Positions 35,637 through 44,774 are shown, counted from the stretch's first letter. The stretch: DNA of 64,000 nucleotides from Shimia sp040225985 (GCF_040225985.1 NZ_JBBPEU010000002.1:558001-622000); one strand, 5' to 3'. Notes: generated from the letters alone by a model not told the origin. Numbers and translations: made by a program.

Positions 35637-36262
35637 TGCCTTGGGATCGTAACCAAATGGCCGCACGCGCGGCACAGGAACTTCAGGACGGCTGGTATGT
35701 GAACCTCGGGATCGGGATTCCGACCCTTGTGTCGAACTATATCCCCGAGGGCGTCGAAGTGACCCTGCAATCGGAAAACGGCATGCTGGGCATGGGCCCC
35801 TTCCCTTATGAGGGCGAAGAAGATGCCGACCTGATCAACGCGGGCAAGCAGACCATCACCGAACTGCCCCAGACCGCCTATTTCGACAGCGCGCAATCCT
35901 TCGCAATGATCCGCGGTGGCAAAATCGCCATGGCGATTCTGGGTGCGATGGAAGTGGCCGAGAACGGCGACCTTGCCAACTGGATGATCCCGGGCAAGCT
36001 GGTCAAGGGCATGGGCGGCGCGATGGATCTTGTCGCCGGTGTGGGCCGCGTGGTGGTCGTCATGGATCACACCAACAAGCACGGCGACTCGAAGGTGCTC
36101 AAGGAATGCACCCTGCCGTTGACCGGCAAGGGCGTTGTCGATCGCATCATCACCAACCTTGGTGTGATGGACGTGGTTGAAGGTGGCCTGAAATTGGTCG
36201 AACTGGCCGATGGCGTGACCGAGGAAGAGTTCCGCGCCGCAACCGAGGCGACCTTGGTCTAA
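35636..36262 (+). CDS. 3-oxoacid CoA-transferase subunit B
   Basis: A 208-residue beta subunit with the catalytic Glu in the SENGMLGMGP motif (about residues 47-56) and NLGIGIPTLVSNYIP at 23-37. It forms the active heteromer with the upstream alpha subunit; the overlapping TAATG junction ensures equal synthesis. A terminator at 36289-36316 ends this two-gene unit. Confidence 0.94.
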   Translation: MPWDRNQMAARAAQELQDGWYVNLGIGIPTLVSNYIPEGVEVTLQSENGMLGMGPFPYEGEEDADLINAGKQTITELPQTAYFDSAQSFAMIRGGKIAMAILGAMEVAENGDLANWMIPGKLVKGMGGAMDLVAGVGRVVVVMDHTNKHGDSKVLKECTLPLTGKGVVDRIITNLGVMDVVEGGLKLVELADGVTEEEFRAATEATLV

Positions 36263-36288
36263 GCCAGTTTTGCGAAGAACATGGCAGA

Positions 36289-36316
36289 GGGCGCGGAGAT
36301 TTCTTCGCGCCCTTTT
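36289..36316 (+). terminator. Intrinsic terminator after the CoA-transferase genes
   Basis: GGGCGCG (36289-36295) and CGCGCCC (36306-36312) pair around a ten-base loop, then TTTT. It lies 27 bases after the subunit B stop codon. Confidence 0.8.
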
Positions 36317-36333
36317 GCTTGGCGCGTTGCGGC

Positions 36334-37605
36334 TCACATGACGCCTGCCAAGGCCGTATCTGGGTGCAGTTGCGGCCGGTGCATCCTGAGCAGGCTGCGC
36401 GCCGTCTGCCCCTTGCCCTGCCGGATCATCGCGGCGGCCAGTGCCAGTTCCACGAGATCCCGCTGCGCCTTGCTGCCGCCGAGGCGGGCATGGTCCTGCA
36501 TCACCGACACCAACCTGTTTTCCGCCTCGGCCCAGCGGCGGTTCGCCAGATCGCCAAAGGCCAGGGCAAGATCCTGCACAATGTCGCCCGCCGGTCCAGC
36601 GGCGGCCTCGGCAATCCGGTGCAATGCTGCGGTATCGCCCGCCATGGCATGGGCCAGCGCCGCGTGTGCATCGGCAAAGCCCAGCCCCGGCGCCGGAAAA
36701 TACTCCAGCGCATAGCGGCTGACCGCGTGCCAGCGCTCTGCCGAAACCTCGACCCCGGCCAGTTCTGCGCGGAACAGGATCGCCGCCGTATCTGTCATCA
36801 CGTTCAAGGGCGGACCCTTGGTGCCCGAGGCGATATTGTTGTCGACCTGCGCCCACATGGCCCCCAGATCACCTGCCTCCAGTGCCCATAGCGCCTGATG
36901 CCAGGAGTTGTGGCAATACATCAGACCGTCCTCGGGATAGGTCTTCATCCACTCATCCAGATAGGCGCGACCCGCGCCGGTTTCCCCGTTCTCGTAATAA
37001 AGATGTGCCAGAATATGGGACGTATTCGCGCTACGCGGATTGCCTGCGCGCGCCTTTTCAAGGCTCTGTTCCGCAGGGCCCAATTGCCCGACTTCCAGTT
37101 GCGCAAACCCGTGCTGGGTCTGGAACCACCAGTCATCGGCGCAATAGGGCAAAAGCCCGGTGGTAAAGGCCAGTTGTTCGGCCTCGCGACCGGGGGCCCC
37201 GCTGAACCCGATCAGGCCAAAGACGCCACAACAGGATTGCGCCACCATGGCATCCCTTGGCCATTGGCGCAGATGCGCGCGGGCGGCTTCAAGGGCCGCA
37301 GCCCCTTTGCCGGACAACATCAGGTCAAAGAAATGCACTTGGCTGCGTTCACGCGCCGAATGGTGGGCGACCCGGTCGCGAGCCTGCGCCAGCGCCGCGA
37401 CAGCCCCGTCCTTGTTGCCGCACACCTGATGGTATCGCGCCAGCCCCACATGCCCGAGAGCCAACCCATCATCCAGTTCAGTCACCGTCTGAAACGCCTC
37501 AGTTACCCCGCCGTCATAGGCCAGAAACGCATTCACCGCCTGAACATAAGCCTCTTTGGCCGAATCAGATGTTGTGCTCAGGTCCAGTCCGAAAGCGTCC
37601 TTCAT
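36334..37605 (-). CDS. Tetratricopeptide-repeat protein, TTC38-like
   Basis: A protein of about 423 residues made of helical hairpins with TPR-like spacing, resembling the TTC38 family (YCADDWWFQTQHGFAQLEVG and SHILAHLYYENGETGAGRAYLDEWM). There is no signal peptide. I chose ATG 37605 because GGAGGG precedes it; a frame extension to 37662 exists. The family has no assigned function. It lies between scoAB (convergent) and bdhA (same strand, 102 bases upstream), so it may be transcribed with the 3-hydroxybutyrate genes. Confidence 0.75.
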   Translation of the reverse strand: MKDAFGLDLSTTSDSAKEAYVQAVNAFLAYDGGVTEAFQTVTELDDGLALGHVGLARYHQVCGNKDGAVAALAQARDRVAHHSARERSQVHFFDLMLSGKGAAALEAARAHLRQWPRDAMVAQSCCGVFGLIGFSGAPGREAEQLAFTTGLLPYCADDWWFQTQHGFAQLEVGQLGPAEQSLEKARAGNPRSANTSHILAHLYYENGETGAGRAYLDEWMKTYPEDGLMYCHNSWHQALWALEAGDLGAMWAQVDNNIASGTKGPPLNVMTDTAAILFRAELAGVEVSAERWHAVSRYALEYFPAPGLGFADAHAALAHAMAGDTAALHRIAEAAAGPAGDIVQDLALAFGDLANRRWAEAENRLVSVMQDHARLGGSKAQRDLVELALAAAMIRQGKGQTARSLLRMHRPQLHPDTALAGVM

Positions 37606-37707
37606 GCCCAATCCCTCCTGCATGTGCAGGGGAAGTCTCGCATGTTCGGGCCAATCCGACAAATCCGGCCGGTCTGGCCCGCTTCTTACCTTGCTACGCG
37701 GCGGGAT

Positions 37708-38511
37708 TTACTGCGCCGTCCAGCCCCCGTCGACGGGGATCGACGTGCCTGTGATGTTGTGGGCCACGGGATTGCACAGCCACAGCGCCAGCGCGCCAAT
37801 CTCGGACGGGTCCGAGGTACGTTGCGAGGGCTGTTTCTCAGACAGAAGTTCGGCAATGCCTGCATCGCGATCGCCACCGTGTGCGGCAGCGCGGGCTTCG
37901 ATCTGGGGTTCGATGATCGCGGTTTCCGTCCAGCCGGGGCAGATACAGTTGACGGTGACACCGCCCGCAGATTTGCTGCCCTTGTTGGCGTATTCCAACG
38001 CGGCGACGCGGCTGAGGCCCACAAGCCCGAACTTGGCCGCGCAATAGGGGGCCTTTTCCTTGGACGCGACAAGCCCGTGCACCGAGGCGATATTTATGAC
38101 GCGGCCATAGCCCCGCTCGGCCATGGCGGGCATGGATTTCTGCATGGTGTGAAACGCCGCCGACAGGTTGATCGCAAGGATCGCGTCCCATTTCTCAGCC
38201 GGCATCTCGGCCAAGGATGCCGTGTGCTGGATGCCCGCATTGTTGACAAGGATATCCGCGCCGCCCCAACCCTCGATTTCGGACATCATCGTGTCAATCG
38301 CCACCGGATCGCGCAGATCTCCGGCAAAGAACCGCGCCTCGGGGGCCCCGACCTCTTCCAGATGCCGGCAGGTCGCGGCGGCTTCCTCTTCGGTGGCAAG
38401 GCCATGCACTGCGATACGTGCCCCGGCCTTGGCCAGCTCTTTGGCGATGGCGAGGCCAATCCCCTGCACCGATCCCGTGACAAGGGCGGTTTTTCCTGTC
38501 AAGTCCGTCAT
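37708..38511 (-). CDS. bdhA: 3-hydroxybutyrate dehydrogenase
   Basis: A 267-residue SDR with TGSVQGIG at residues 12-19, NNAGIQH near 89, and the catalytic Ser-Tyr-Lys in INIASVHGLVASKEKAPYCAAK. The long insertion and the C-terminal CNPVAHNITGTSIPVDGGWTAQ match D-3-hydroxybutyrate dehydrogenases, which oxidise 3-hydroxybutyrate to acetoacetate with NAD. Its ATG follows directly after the stop of the acyl-CoA ligase gene. The acetoacetate could be activated by the CoA-transferase at 34.9-36.3 kb. Confidence 0.92.
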   Translation of the reverse strand: MTDLTGKTALVTGSVQGIGLAIAKELAKAGARIAVHGLATEEEAAATCRHLEEVGAPEARFFAGDLRDPVAIDTMMSEIEGWGGADILVNNAGIQHTASLAEMPAEKWDAILAINLSAAFHTMQKSMPAMAERGYGRVINIASVHGLVASKEKAPYCAAKFGLVGLSRVAALEYANKGSKSAGGVTVNCICPGWTETAIIEPQIEARAAAHGGDRDAGIAELLSEKQPSQRTSDPSEIGALALWLCNPVAHNITGTSIPVDGGWTAQ

Positions 38512-40020
38512 TTACATCTCCTCCAGTGTCTTACGCAGCTCGGTTTTCAGAACCTTGCCATAGTTGTTCTTGGGCAGTTCGTGCAGGGCGAAATAGGCCT
38601 TGGGCCGCTTGAAGCGGGCAATATGGTCAAGGCAATGGGCATCCAGAGCCGCCGGATCCAAAGTGCCGCGACAGACGACAAAGGCGACCACATCCTCGCC
38701 CCATTCCAGATGCGGGCGGCCCACGACCGACACCTCGACAACGTCCGGATGTAGCAACAGCGCCTCTTCCACCTCGCGGGGATAGATATTGGTTCCGCCG
38801 GAAATAATCAGGTCTTTCGAGCGGTCCTTGAGGGTCAGGTATCCGTCCGCGCTCAGTGTGCCCATGTCGCCCGTCATCAGCCAGCCATCGCGGATCGTCT
38901 TGGCGCTGGCCTCGGGGTTGTTCCAGTAGCCCGGCATCACGGCATCGCCGCGCGCCATAATCTCGCCCACGGTTCCCGCCGGTTGCGGAACGCCGTTTTC
39001 GTCGCCGATGGCCAGTTCGACCACCGACTGCGCCCGCCCGACCGAAGCCAGCCGCGCCTGCCAGTCGGGATGGTTTCGATCCGCCACATCCCCGCGCGAC
39101 AACGCGGTGATGCACATCGGGCATTCGCCCTGCCCGTAGATTTGCACGAAAATGGGTCCGAAATGCGCGACCGCCTCGGTGATATCGGCCACATACATCG
39201 GACCACCGCCATAAACGATGGTGCGCAGTCCGGCGCCGTCCTGTCCGGTCTGCTTGGCCACCTCGGTCATACGTTTGACCATGGTCGGTGCACAGAACAT
39301 ATGCACGCGCCCGTGATGGCGGGCGAGGTCAAAGATCTCGGCCTCGTCAAACCCACCCGACGCGGGCAGGACGTGGCGCGCGCCCTTCAAAACATGCATC
39401 AGGTTATAGATTCCGGCCCCGTGACTCATCGGGGCGGCATAAAGCGCGGTATCGTCCGGCGTGACCTCGTCCACATCCGCAAAATAGCTGAGCGCCATGG
39501 CGTGCAGCATCCGGTTGGTGATCATGACCCCTTTGGGCCGTCCAGTCGTGCCCGAGGTGTAGAACAGCCAACTGAGGTCATCGGCGCTGCGTGGGACAAT
39601 CCCGTGCGCAGGCGGGGTCGCCAATATCCCCTGCCACCCCTCAGAGGTCACATCCAGACACGGCACCTCACTGACGGCGGACAGCCCCTCATGCAGCCCT
39701 TTTGAGGTAAAACACAAGCTGGCGCCGGCGTTGTCGAGAATCCATGCGGCCTCGCGCCCGTGCAGTTTGGCGTTGATCGGCACAACCACGCCGCCCGCGG
39801 CCCAGACCCCGTATTGCGCCACAAGATATTCCGGCACGTTTTTCATGAACAGCCCGACCCGGTCGCCGGGGCCGATCCCCTGCCCGACGAGCCAAGCAGC
39901 CACGCGCAAAGCCCGTTCATGGAACGCGCCATAAGTGGCGGTGCGTTCCTTGCCCAGAAAAATCGCGTCCCGTTCCGGTGTCACAGCAGCCACCCGCTCT
40001 AACCACAATGCCAGATTCAT
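38512..40020 (-). CDS. AMP-dependent acyl-CoA synthetase
   Basis: A 502-residue adenylate-forming ligase. The phosphate loop YTSGTTGRPKG is present, followed by the QIYGQGECPM region, the GWLMTGDMGTLSADGYLTLKDRSKDLIISGG hinge and the C-terminal catalytic Lys in NNYGKVLKTELR. It would activate a short- or medium-chain acid with ATP and CoA. ATG 40020 is set by GAGGGGGG upstream; longer frames to 40446 are not supported. It forms a unit with bdhA, so 3-hydroxybutyrate, acetoacetate or a related acid is a plausible substrate. Confidence 0.9.
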   Translation of the reverse strand: MNLALWLERVAAVTPERDAIFLGKERTATYGAFHERALRVAAWLVGQGIGPGDRVGLFMKNVPEYLVAQYGVWAAGGVVVPINAKLHGREAAWILDNAGASLCFTSKGLHEGLSAVSEVPCLDVTSEGWQGILATPPAHGIVPRSADDLSWLFYTSGTTGRPKGVMITNRMLHAMALSYFADVDEVTPDDTALYAAPMSHGAGIYNLMHVLKGARHVLPASGGFDEAEIFDLARHHGRVHMFCAPTMVKRMTEVAKQTGQDGAGLRTIVYGGGPMYVADITEAVAHFGPIFVQIYGQGECPMCITALSRGDVADRNHPDWQARLASVGRAQSVVELAIGDENGVPQPAGTVGEIMARGDAVMPGYWNNPEASAKTIRDGWLMTGDMGTLSADGYLTLKDRSKDLIISGGTNIYPREVEEALLLHPDVVEVSVVGRPHLEWGEDVVAFVVCRGTLDPAALDAHCLDHIARFKRPKAYFALHELPKNNYGKVLKTELRKTLEEM

Positions 40021-40137
40021 GGCGTCCCCCCTCATGTCTTTGCTGGCCTCGAAGTAATCCTCCGTCCTGCAATTTGACAATTCGTAGAAATACTCGGGGG
40101 TCTTGGCCTTTGGCGCGGCGCGGTGCATGTTGGGCGC

Positions 40138-40680
40138 ATGGAACTTGACGCTATCGCCTTTGAACATGCGCCAATCGGATTGGCCGTGTTGGAAAACCGG
40201 ATCATCCGCCGTTGCAACAACGCCTTTGGCGAAATGTTTCACGAAGACCCCCTGAAATGCGCCGGAGTATCGCTTGGGGAGTTTTATGCCTCGGAAGAGG
40301 ATTTTCATTCCATCGGAGAACGCGGCCTTGCCGCGATGCGGGAAACAGGACGCTACAACGACGAACGCGTCATGAAACGCCGTGACGGATCGCTGTTCTG
40401 GTGTCGTGTGCGGGGCCAGTCCTTGACGCCCGAAAACCCGTTCCAACGCGGGATCTGGTCCTTTGCGGACCTGTCCGACGAACGCCCGATCGTGGAACTG
40501 ACCCAGCGCGAACGCGAGGTGGCCATCCTGACCTGCCGGGGGCTGACCAGCAAGGAAATCGGGCTGGAACTCTCGCTATCCTATCGCACCGTCGAAGAAT
40601 ACCGCGCCCGTCTGTTGCGCAAATTCGGGGCACGCAAGCTGGCTGAACTTGTTGCGAAACTGTCCGGTATGCCGTTGTGA
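40138..40680 (+). CDS. PAS-LuxR transcriptional regulator
   Basis: A 180-residue regulator with an N-terminal PAS domain (about 8-112; MELDAIAFEHAPIGLAVLENR ... RRDGSLFWCRVRG) and a C-terminal LuxR-type HTH (about 118-172; ELTQREREVAIL ... GLTSKEIGLELSLSYRTVEEYRARLLRKFGA). No quorum-sensing or receiver domain is present. It is divergent from the ligase-bdhA unit, suggesting it controls that unit in response to a ligand or redox state sensed by PAS. A terminator follows. Confidence 0.87.
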   Translation: MELDAIAFEHAPIGLAVLENRIIRRCNNAFGEMFHEDPLKCAGVSLGEFYASEEDFHSIGERGLAAMRETGRYNDERVMKRRDGSLFWCRVRGQSLTPENPFQRGIWSFADLSDERPIVELTQREREVAILTCRGLTSKEIGLELSLSYRTVEEYRARLLRKFGARKLAELVAKLSGMPL

Positions 40681-40689
40681 CAAAAAAGG

Positions 40690-40708
40690 CGGGCAAAGCC
40701 CGTTTTTT
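40690..40708 (+). terminator. Intrinsic terminator after the PAS-LuxR gene
   Basis: CGGGC (40690-40694) and GCCCG (40698-40702) with an AAA loop, followed by six T. A-rich sequence precedes the stem. Confidence 0.8.
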
Positions 40709-40851
40709 CCCCGCGCATTTTGCGCTAACAATACCCAAATTCCCTGTCATCCCTGCGCTTTTCACCGCAGATTGTTTGACCTATAAGGCGACGCAGGGGA
40801 AACCAATAAAGACTCAAACCGCGCGACACTCGCGCCGCAGAGGGTAAAAAC

Positions 40852-41349
40852 ATGAGCCACAATGACCACGACAACAACGTTGCCTTCATCAAGGCATTGG
40901 CAGAACTTCTGCGTGAAAACGACCTGACCGAGCTTGAGGTCAGCCGGGAATTTGCCAAGGACAACAGTCTGAACGTCCGCGTGAGCCGCCAGATGCAGGT
41001 CGCCACCACGGTCGTGGCCCCCGCCGCAGAGCCGGTTGCCGCTGCGCCCGCCGCGGCCCCTGCTGCCGCCGCACCGGCCGCCGCACCCGCTGCCACCGAC
41101 GATCCCGCGAGCCATCCGGGCGCGGTGACATCGCCCATGGTCGGCACCGTTTATCTGCAAGCCGAACCCGGCGCGCCGTCCTTTGTGTCGGTCGGGGCCA
41201 CCGTTTCGGAAGGCGACACGCTCTTGATCGTGGAAGCGATGAAAACAATGAACCACATCCCCGCGCCCAAGCCCGGCACCGTAAAGCGTATTCTGGTGGG
41301 CGACGGCGATACTGTCGAGTTTGGTGCACCCTTGGTCATCATCGAATAA
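40852..41349 (+). CDS. accB: Acetyl-CoA carboxylase biotin carboxyl carrier protein
   Basis: A 165-residue BCCP with an N-terminal helical region, an Ala/Pro-rich flexible linker (about 48-85) and a C-terminal biotinyl domain. The biotin-accepting lysine is K131 in EAMKTMN. It carries CO2 from biotin carboxylase to the carboxyltransferase in fatty acid synthesis. The gene starts at ATG 40852 and is followed nine bases later by accC. Confidence 0.96.
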   Translation: MSHNDHDNNVAFIKALAELLRENDLTELEVSREFAKDNSLNVRVSRQMQVATTVVAPAAEPVAAAPAAAPAAAAPAAAPAATDDPASHPGAVTSPMVGTVYLQAEPGAPSFVSVGATVSEGDTLLIVEAMKTMNHIPAPKPGTVKRILVGDGDTVEFGAPLVIIE

Positions 41350-41358
41350 GGCGCTGAC

Positions 41359-42711
41359 ATGTTTGATAAAATCCTCATCGCCAACCGCGGAGAAATCGCC
41401 CTGCGCGTGATCCGTGCGTGCCGCGAGATGGGCATTCCATCGGTCGCGGTGCACTCGACCGCAGACGCCGACGCCATGCATGTGCGCATGGCGGACGAGG
41501 CGGTCTGCATCGGCCCGCCCCCCGGCACGGACAGCTATCTCAACATGGCTGCGATTATTGCGGCCTGTGAAATCACTGGCGCACAGGCCATCCACCCCGG
41601 CTATGGGTTCCTGTCAGAAAATGCCAACTTCGTGCAGATCATCGAAGACCACGGCCTGACCTTCATCGGCCCGACTGCCGAACATATCCGCATCATGGGC
41701 GACAAGATCACCGCAAAGGACACGATGATCAAACTGGGCGTGCCGTGCGTGCCCGGTTCGGACGGGGGTGTGCCAGACCTTGAGACCGCCAAGAAACTTG
41801 GCGATGAGATGGGCTATCCCGTCATAATCAAGGCCACGGCGGGTGGCGGCGGCAAAGGCATGAAAGTGGCCGAAACCGCAGCCGACATGGAAAAAGCGTT
41901 CATGACCGCGCGGGCCGAAGGCAAGGCCAACTTCGGCAACGACGAGGTCTATATCGAGAAATACCTGACCACGCCGCGCCATATCGAGATCCAGGTCTTT
42001 GGCGACGGCAAGGGCAACGCGGTGCATCTGGGCGAACGTGATTGTTCGCTGCAACGTCGCCACCAGAAAGTGTTCGAAGAGGCCCCCGGCCCCTCGATCA
42101 CCCCCGAAGAACGCGCCCGGATCGGCAAGATCTGTGCCGATGCCATGGCCGATATCAACTATATCGGCGCGGGCACGATCGAGTTCCTTTATGAAAACGG
42201 CGAGTTCTATTTCATCGAGATGAACACCCGTCTTCAGGTGGAACATCCGGTGACCGAATCGATCTTTGGCGTCGACCTCGTGCGCGAACAGATCCGCGTC
42301 GCAGCAGGTCAGCCCCTGTCCTTCACGCAGGACGACCTACAGATCAACGGCCACGCCATTGAAGTGCGCATCAACGCCGAGCGCCTGCCCAACTTCTCGC
42401 CCTGCCCGGGCAAGATCACGGCCTATCACGCGCCCGGTGGTCTGGGTGTGCGGATGGATTCGGCGCTGTATCAGGGGTATTCGATCCCGCCTTTCTACGA
42501 CTCGCTGATTGGCAAGCTGATCGTACACGGCCGTGACCGCCCCGAGGCTCTGTCCCGTCTGCAACGCGCACTGGGGGAGCTGATCGTGGATGGTATCGAC
42601 ACCACCGTACCTCTGTTCCATGCGCTTCTGGGCGAGGAAGACATCCATACAGGGGATTACAACATCCACTGGCTGGAACACTGGTTGGAAACCAACATGG
42701 CCAATGGCTGA
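41359..42711 (+). CDS. accC: Acetyl-CoA carboxylase biotin carboxylase subunit
   Basis: A 450-residue ATP-grasp enzyme that carboxylates biotin on AccB. Motifs include the N-terminal ILIANRGEIALRVIRA, the glycine loop KATAGGGGKGMKV (about 155-167), GERDCSLQRRHQKVFEEAPGP and FIEMNTRLQVEHPVTE with the catalytic residues. Its stop overlaps the aat start (TGATG). Confidence 0.97.
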   Translation: MFDKILIANRGEIALRVIRACREMGIPSVAVHSTADADAMHVRMADEAVCIGPPPGTDSYLNMAAIIAACEITGAQAIHPGYGFLSENANFVQIIEDHGLTFIGPTAEHIRIMGDKITAKDTMIKLGVPCVPGSDGGVPDLETAKKLGDEMGYPVIIKATAGGGGKGMKVAETAADMEKAFMTARAEGKANFGNDEVYIEKYLTTPRHIEIQVFGDGKGNAVHLGERDCSLQRRHQKVFEEAPGPSITPEERARIGKICADAMADINYIGAGTIEFLYENGEFYFIEMNTRLQVEHPVTESIFGVDLVREQIRVAAGQPLSFTQDDLQINGHAIEVRINAERLPNFSPCPGKITAYHAPGGLGVRMDSALYQGYSIPPFYDSLIGKLIVHGRDRPEALSRLQRALGELIVDGIDTTVPLFHALLGEEDIHTGDYNIHWLEHWLETNMANG

Positions 42712-43373
42712 TGCCGCAGGGCATGTCATCTGAAACGGGGGCGCTGACCCCCGCCCTTCTGATGCACGCCTATTCCGTTGGGGTTTTCCCAATGTCCGAA
42801 CATCGCGACGACCCGGAAATTTTCTGGGTCGACCCGCATCGGCGGGGCATCTTCCCGCTTGATCGCTTTCACGTATCGCGATCCCTTGCCAAGGCCATCC
42901 GCAGGCAACCGTTCCGGATCACGCTGAACACCGCGTTTGCCGATGTGGTCGCGGGCTGTGCCGACCGCGACGAAACCTGGATCAATGCGGAAATTCGTGA
43001 CCTTTATCAACGGCTTCACGAACTGGGCCACGCCCATGCCATCGAACTCTGGGATCAGGATAGACTGGTCGGCGGGGTCTATGGCGTGACGCTGGGCGCG
43101 GCATTTTTCGGGGAAAGCATGTTTTCGCGTCGCACCAACGCGTCAAAGATCGCGCTGGCCTATCTCATTACGCATCTGCGCAACTGCGGATTTACCCTGT
43201 TCGACACGCAATTCATCACGCCGCATCTGGCATCGCTGGGGGCGCAGGAAATCAGCCGCGCGGCCTATCACACGCTCTTGGCGGATGCGACCCGGAAGAA
43301 TGCGGATTTCAGCGCCTGTCAGTTGCCTTCGGCAGAAGACGCCGCCTTGCAGCGCAGCACCCAAATATCATAG
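42711..43373 (+). CDS. aat: Leucyl/phenylalanyl-tRNA--protein transferase
   Basis: A 220-residue aminoacyl transferase of the N-degron pathway. It adds Leu or Phe to proteins with N-terminal Arg or Lys, marking them for ClpAP. Motifs are AYSVGVFPM, FWVDPHRRGIFPLDRFHVSRSLAK, ETWINAEIRDLY and VYGVTLGAAFFGESMFSRRTNASKIAL. It may start at ATG 42711 or 42723. The 3' end overlaps the convergent DUF2155 gene by 55 bases. accBC-aat is a conserved Rhodobacterales order. Confidence 0.95.
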   Translation: MPQGMSSETGALTPALLMHAYSVGVFPMSEHRDDPEIFWVDPHRRGIFPLDRFHVSRSLAKAIRRQPFRITLNTAFADVVAGCADRDETWINAEIRDLYQRLHELGHAHAIELWDQDRLVGGVYGVTLGAAFFGESMFSRRTNASKIALAYLITHLRNCGFTLFDTQFITPHLASLGAQEISRAAYHTLLADATRKNADFSACQLPSAEDAALQRSTQIS

Positions 43374-43822
43374 CGCGCATGGTCCAGCGCGTTCAGCGCG
43401 GGTGACGAGGCGACCATCCACCCTTGGAACACAGGGTCCAGCGTGCTCTCACGGCCCTCCTGAATGGTCAGAAAGGCATAGGCCTCACCGGTGGCGTTGT
43501 CCTCGGGGTGGCGGCACTGCCCGAGATCAACCCGCAACGACCCGAACATGATGCTATAACCGTTATCCAGTTCGAAATCGACGACATCGCCGGTCAGCTT
43601 GTCCAGACCGCGCAGTTGCGCGCCCGTCCCGGTCACCGCCGGTTCATAGACTTCGGACTGAACCGTGCCCAGCTCCTGCTGCAACGAAAAGAGTTCGATC
43701 TCCTGATCGGGGGGAACAATCACGATCTGTGGATCCGACTCGGGATCCAACGTTTCAACCGTGATGGTCTGCGCCGCCGCTGGCGCGGCCAACATCCCCA
43801 CCAGACAAGCGGCGCGAAACAT
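43319..43822 (-). CDS. DUF2155 domain-containing exported protein
   Basis: A 167-residue protein with a signal peptide (MFRAACLVGMLAAPAAAQ) and a DUF2155 domain in the C-terminal half (LRGLDKLTGDVVDFEL to FQGWMVASSPALNALDHARYDIWVLRC). Its function is unknown, though its tie to mlaD suggests an envelope role. Its start follows directly after the mlaD stop region (one-base overlap), and its 3' end runs 55 bases into the convergent aat gene. Confidence 0.88.
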   Translation of the reverse strand: MFRAACLVGMLAAPAAAQTITVETLDPESDPQIVIVPPDQEIELFSLQQELGTVQSEVYEPAVTGTGAQLRGLDKLTGDVVDFELDNGYSIMFGSLRVDLGQCRHPEDNATGEAYAFLTIQEGRESTLDPVFQGWMVASSPALNALDHARYDIWVLRCKAASSAEGN

Positions 43823-44271
43823 TATTCCTCACCCCCGCTGGTGACGAATTTCATCAGCAGACCGACCAGACTGACCGAGCTTTGCGTGTCTTCGATCTCG
43901 GCCCCCGCCTCAAGGTTGAACGGCGATCCACCGGGCAGGATTTCGACAAAATTACCCCCCAACAGCCCCTCGGACGAGATCACCACGGCGCTGTCATCGG
44001 GCAGTTCAATCCCGTTCAGCACCGAAAACTCGGTGTCTGCGCGAAAGGTCTGGGGGTTCAGCGAAATATCCGTGACCGTTCCGATCTTGACCCCGGCAAG
44101 GCGCACATCCGTGCCCACCGAAACCCCTTCAAGCGACCGGAAAGACGCGGTCAGCGGATAGCCATCCGACCCGCTCGACAGGCCCGCGACCTGCCCTGCA
44201 TAAACAAGAAACCCAATGGCGACGGCAACCACGCCCGCGCCAACGGCAACTTCGGTCTTAACCGCCGACAT
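43822..44271 (-). CDS. mlaD: Outer-membrane lipid asymmetry protein MlaD
   Basis: A 149-residue MCE-domain protein with an N-terminal membrane anchor (about 8-29) and one MCE domain (YPLTASFRSLEGVSVGTDVRLAGVKIGTV). MlaD binds phospholipids in the periplasm as part of the MlaFEDB transporter. The mlaF, mlaE and mlaB genes are not here, so this copy is separated from its complex. It overlaps DUF2155 by one base and follows the NDUFA12 gene by 15 bases. Confidence 0.92.
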   Translation of the reverse strand: MSAVKTEVAVGAGVVAVAIGFLVYAGQVAGLSSGSDGYPLTASFRSLEGVSVGTDVRLAGVKIGTVTDISLNPQTFRADTEFSVLNGIELPDDSAVVISSEGLLGGNFVEILPGGSPFNLEAGAEIEDTQSSVSLVGLLMKFVTSGGEE

Positions 44272-44286
44272 GATGCAACTCCGCGT

Positions 44287-44670
44287 TTATTCGGGCACCC
44301 AGGCTTCATAATCCTGGCGTTCTTTAACATCGCCCTTGCGCAACGATCCCGAGGGGGCATAGGCCATGACCGTGCCGGTCAGGTTCTCCTGATGGGGTTT
44401 TTCCCAATCTTTGTGGACCAAGGGCTTCTGCGAAGGAATCTCGTCAAAGGTGCGGTGCAGCCACCCGTGCCAGTCTGCAGAAATCCGACTGGCCTCGGCC
44501 TCACCATTGAACATGACCCAGCGTTTGCTGTCGTCCTTGTTGTGGTAATAGACGTTGCCCTGTTCATCCTCGCCCACCTTGATGCCCTTGCGGCGGGTAT
44601 AGAGCCGCGTGTTCAGGGTGGCGCCATTCCACCAGGTGAAAAAGCTGTTGATTCCGCTCAGAATACCCAT
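44287..44670 (-). CDS. NDUFA12-type subunit of NADH:ubiquinone oxidoreductase
   Basis: A 127-residue homologue of the mitochondrial complex I accessory subunit NDUFA12 (B17.2). Markers are FFTWWNGATLNTRLYTRRKG, GNVYYHNKDDSKRWVMFNGEAEASRISADWHGWLHRTFDEIPS and the Tyr-Glu-Ala-Trp-Val-Pro-Glu C terminus. The rest of complex I is elsewhere. It heads a minus-strand unit with mlaD and DUF2155. The family is shared by alphaproteobacteria and mitochondria. Confidence 0.93.
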   Translation of the reverse strand: MGILSGINSFFTWWNGATLNTRLYTRRKGIKVGEDEQGNVYYHNKDDSKRWVMFNGEAEASRISADWHGWLHRTFDEIPSQKPLVHKDWEKPHQENLTGTVMAYAPSGSLRKGDVKERQDYEAWVPE

Positions 44671-44774
44671 GGGTGCCTCCGCAATTGCTGCGAATTATAT
44701 GCCCTACCCTGTGACAAAGGTCCAGTGGCGCAATGGCGGCATCCGCGCGCAGGAGCATTTCCTGCCGACGCGCC

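Noticed and set aside
36898..38754. Open frame of 618 residues on the plus strand
   Set aside because: Antisense of the TPR and bdhA genes, without recognisable domain.
40060..40110. TTGACA as a full promoter for the PAS-LuxR gene
   Set aside because: A perfect -35 is present at 40074-40079, but no acceptable -10 lies 16-18 bases downstream.
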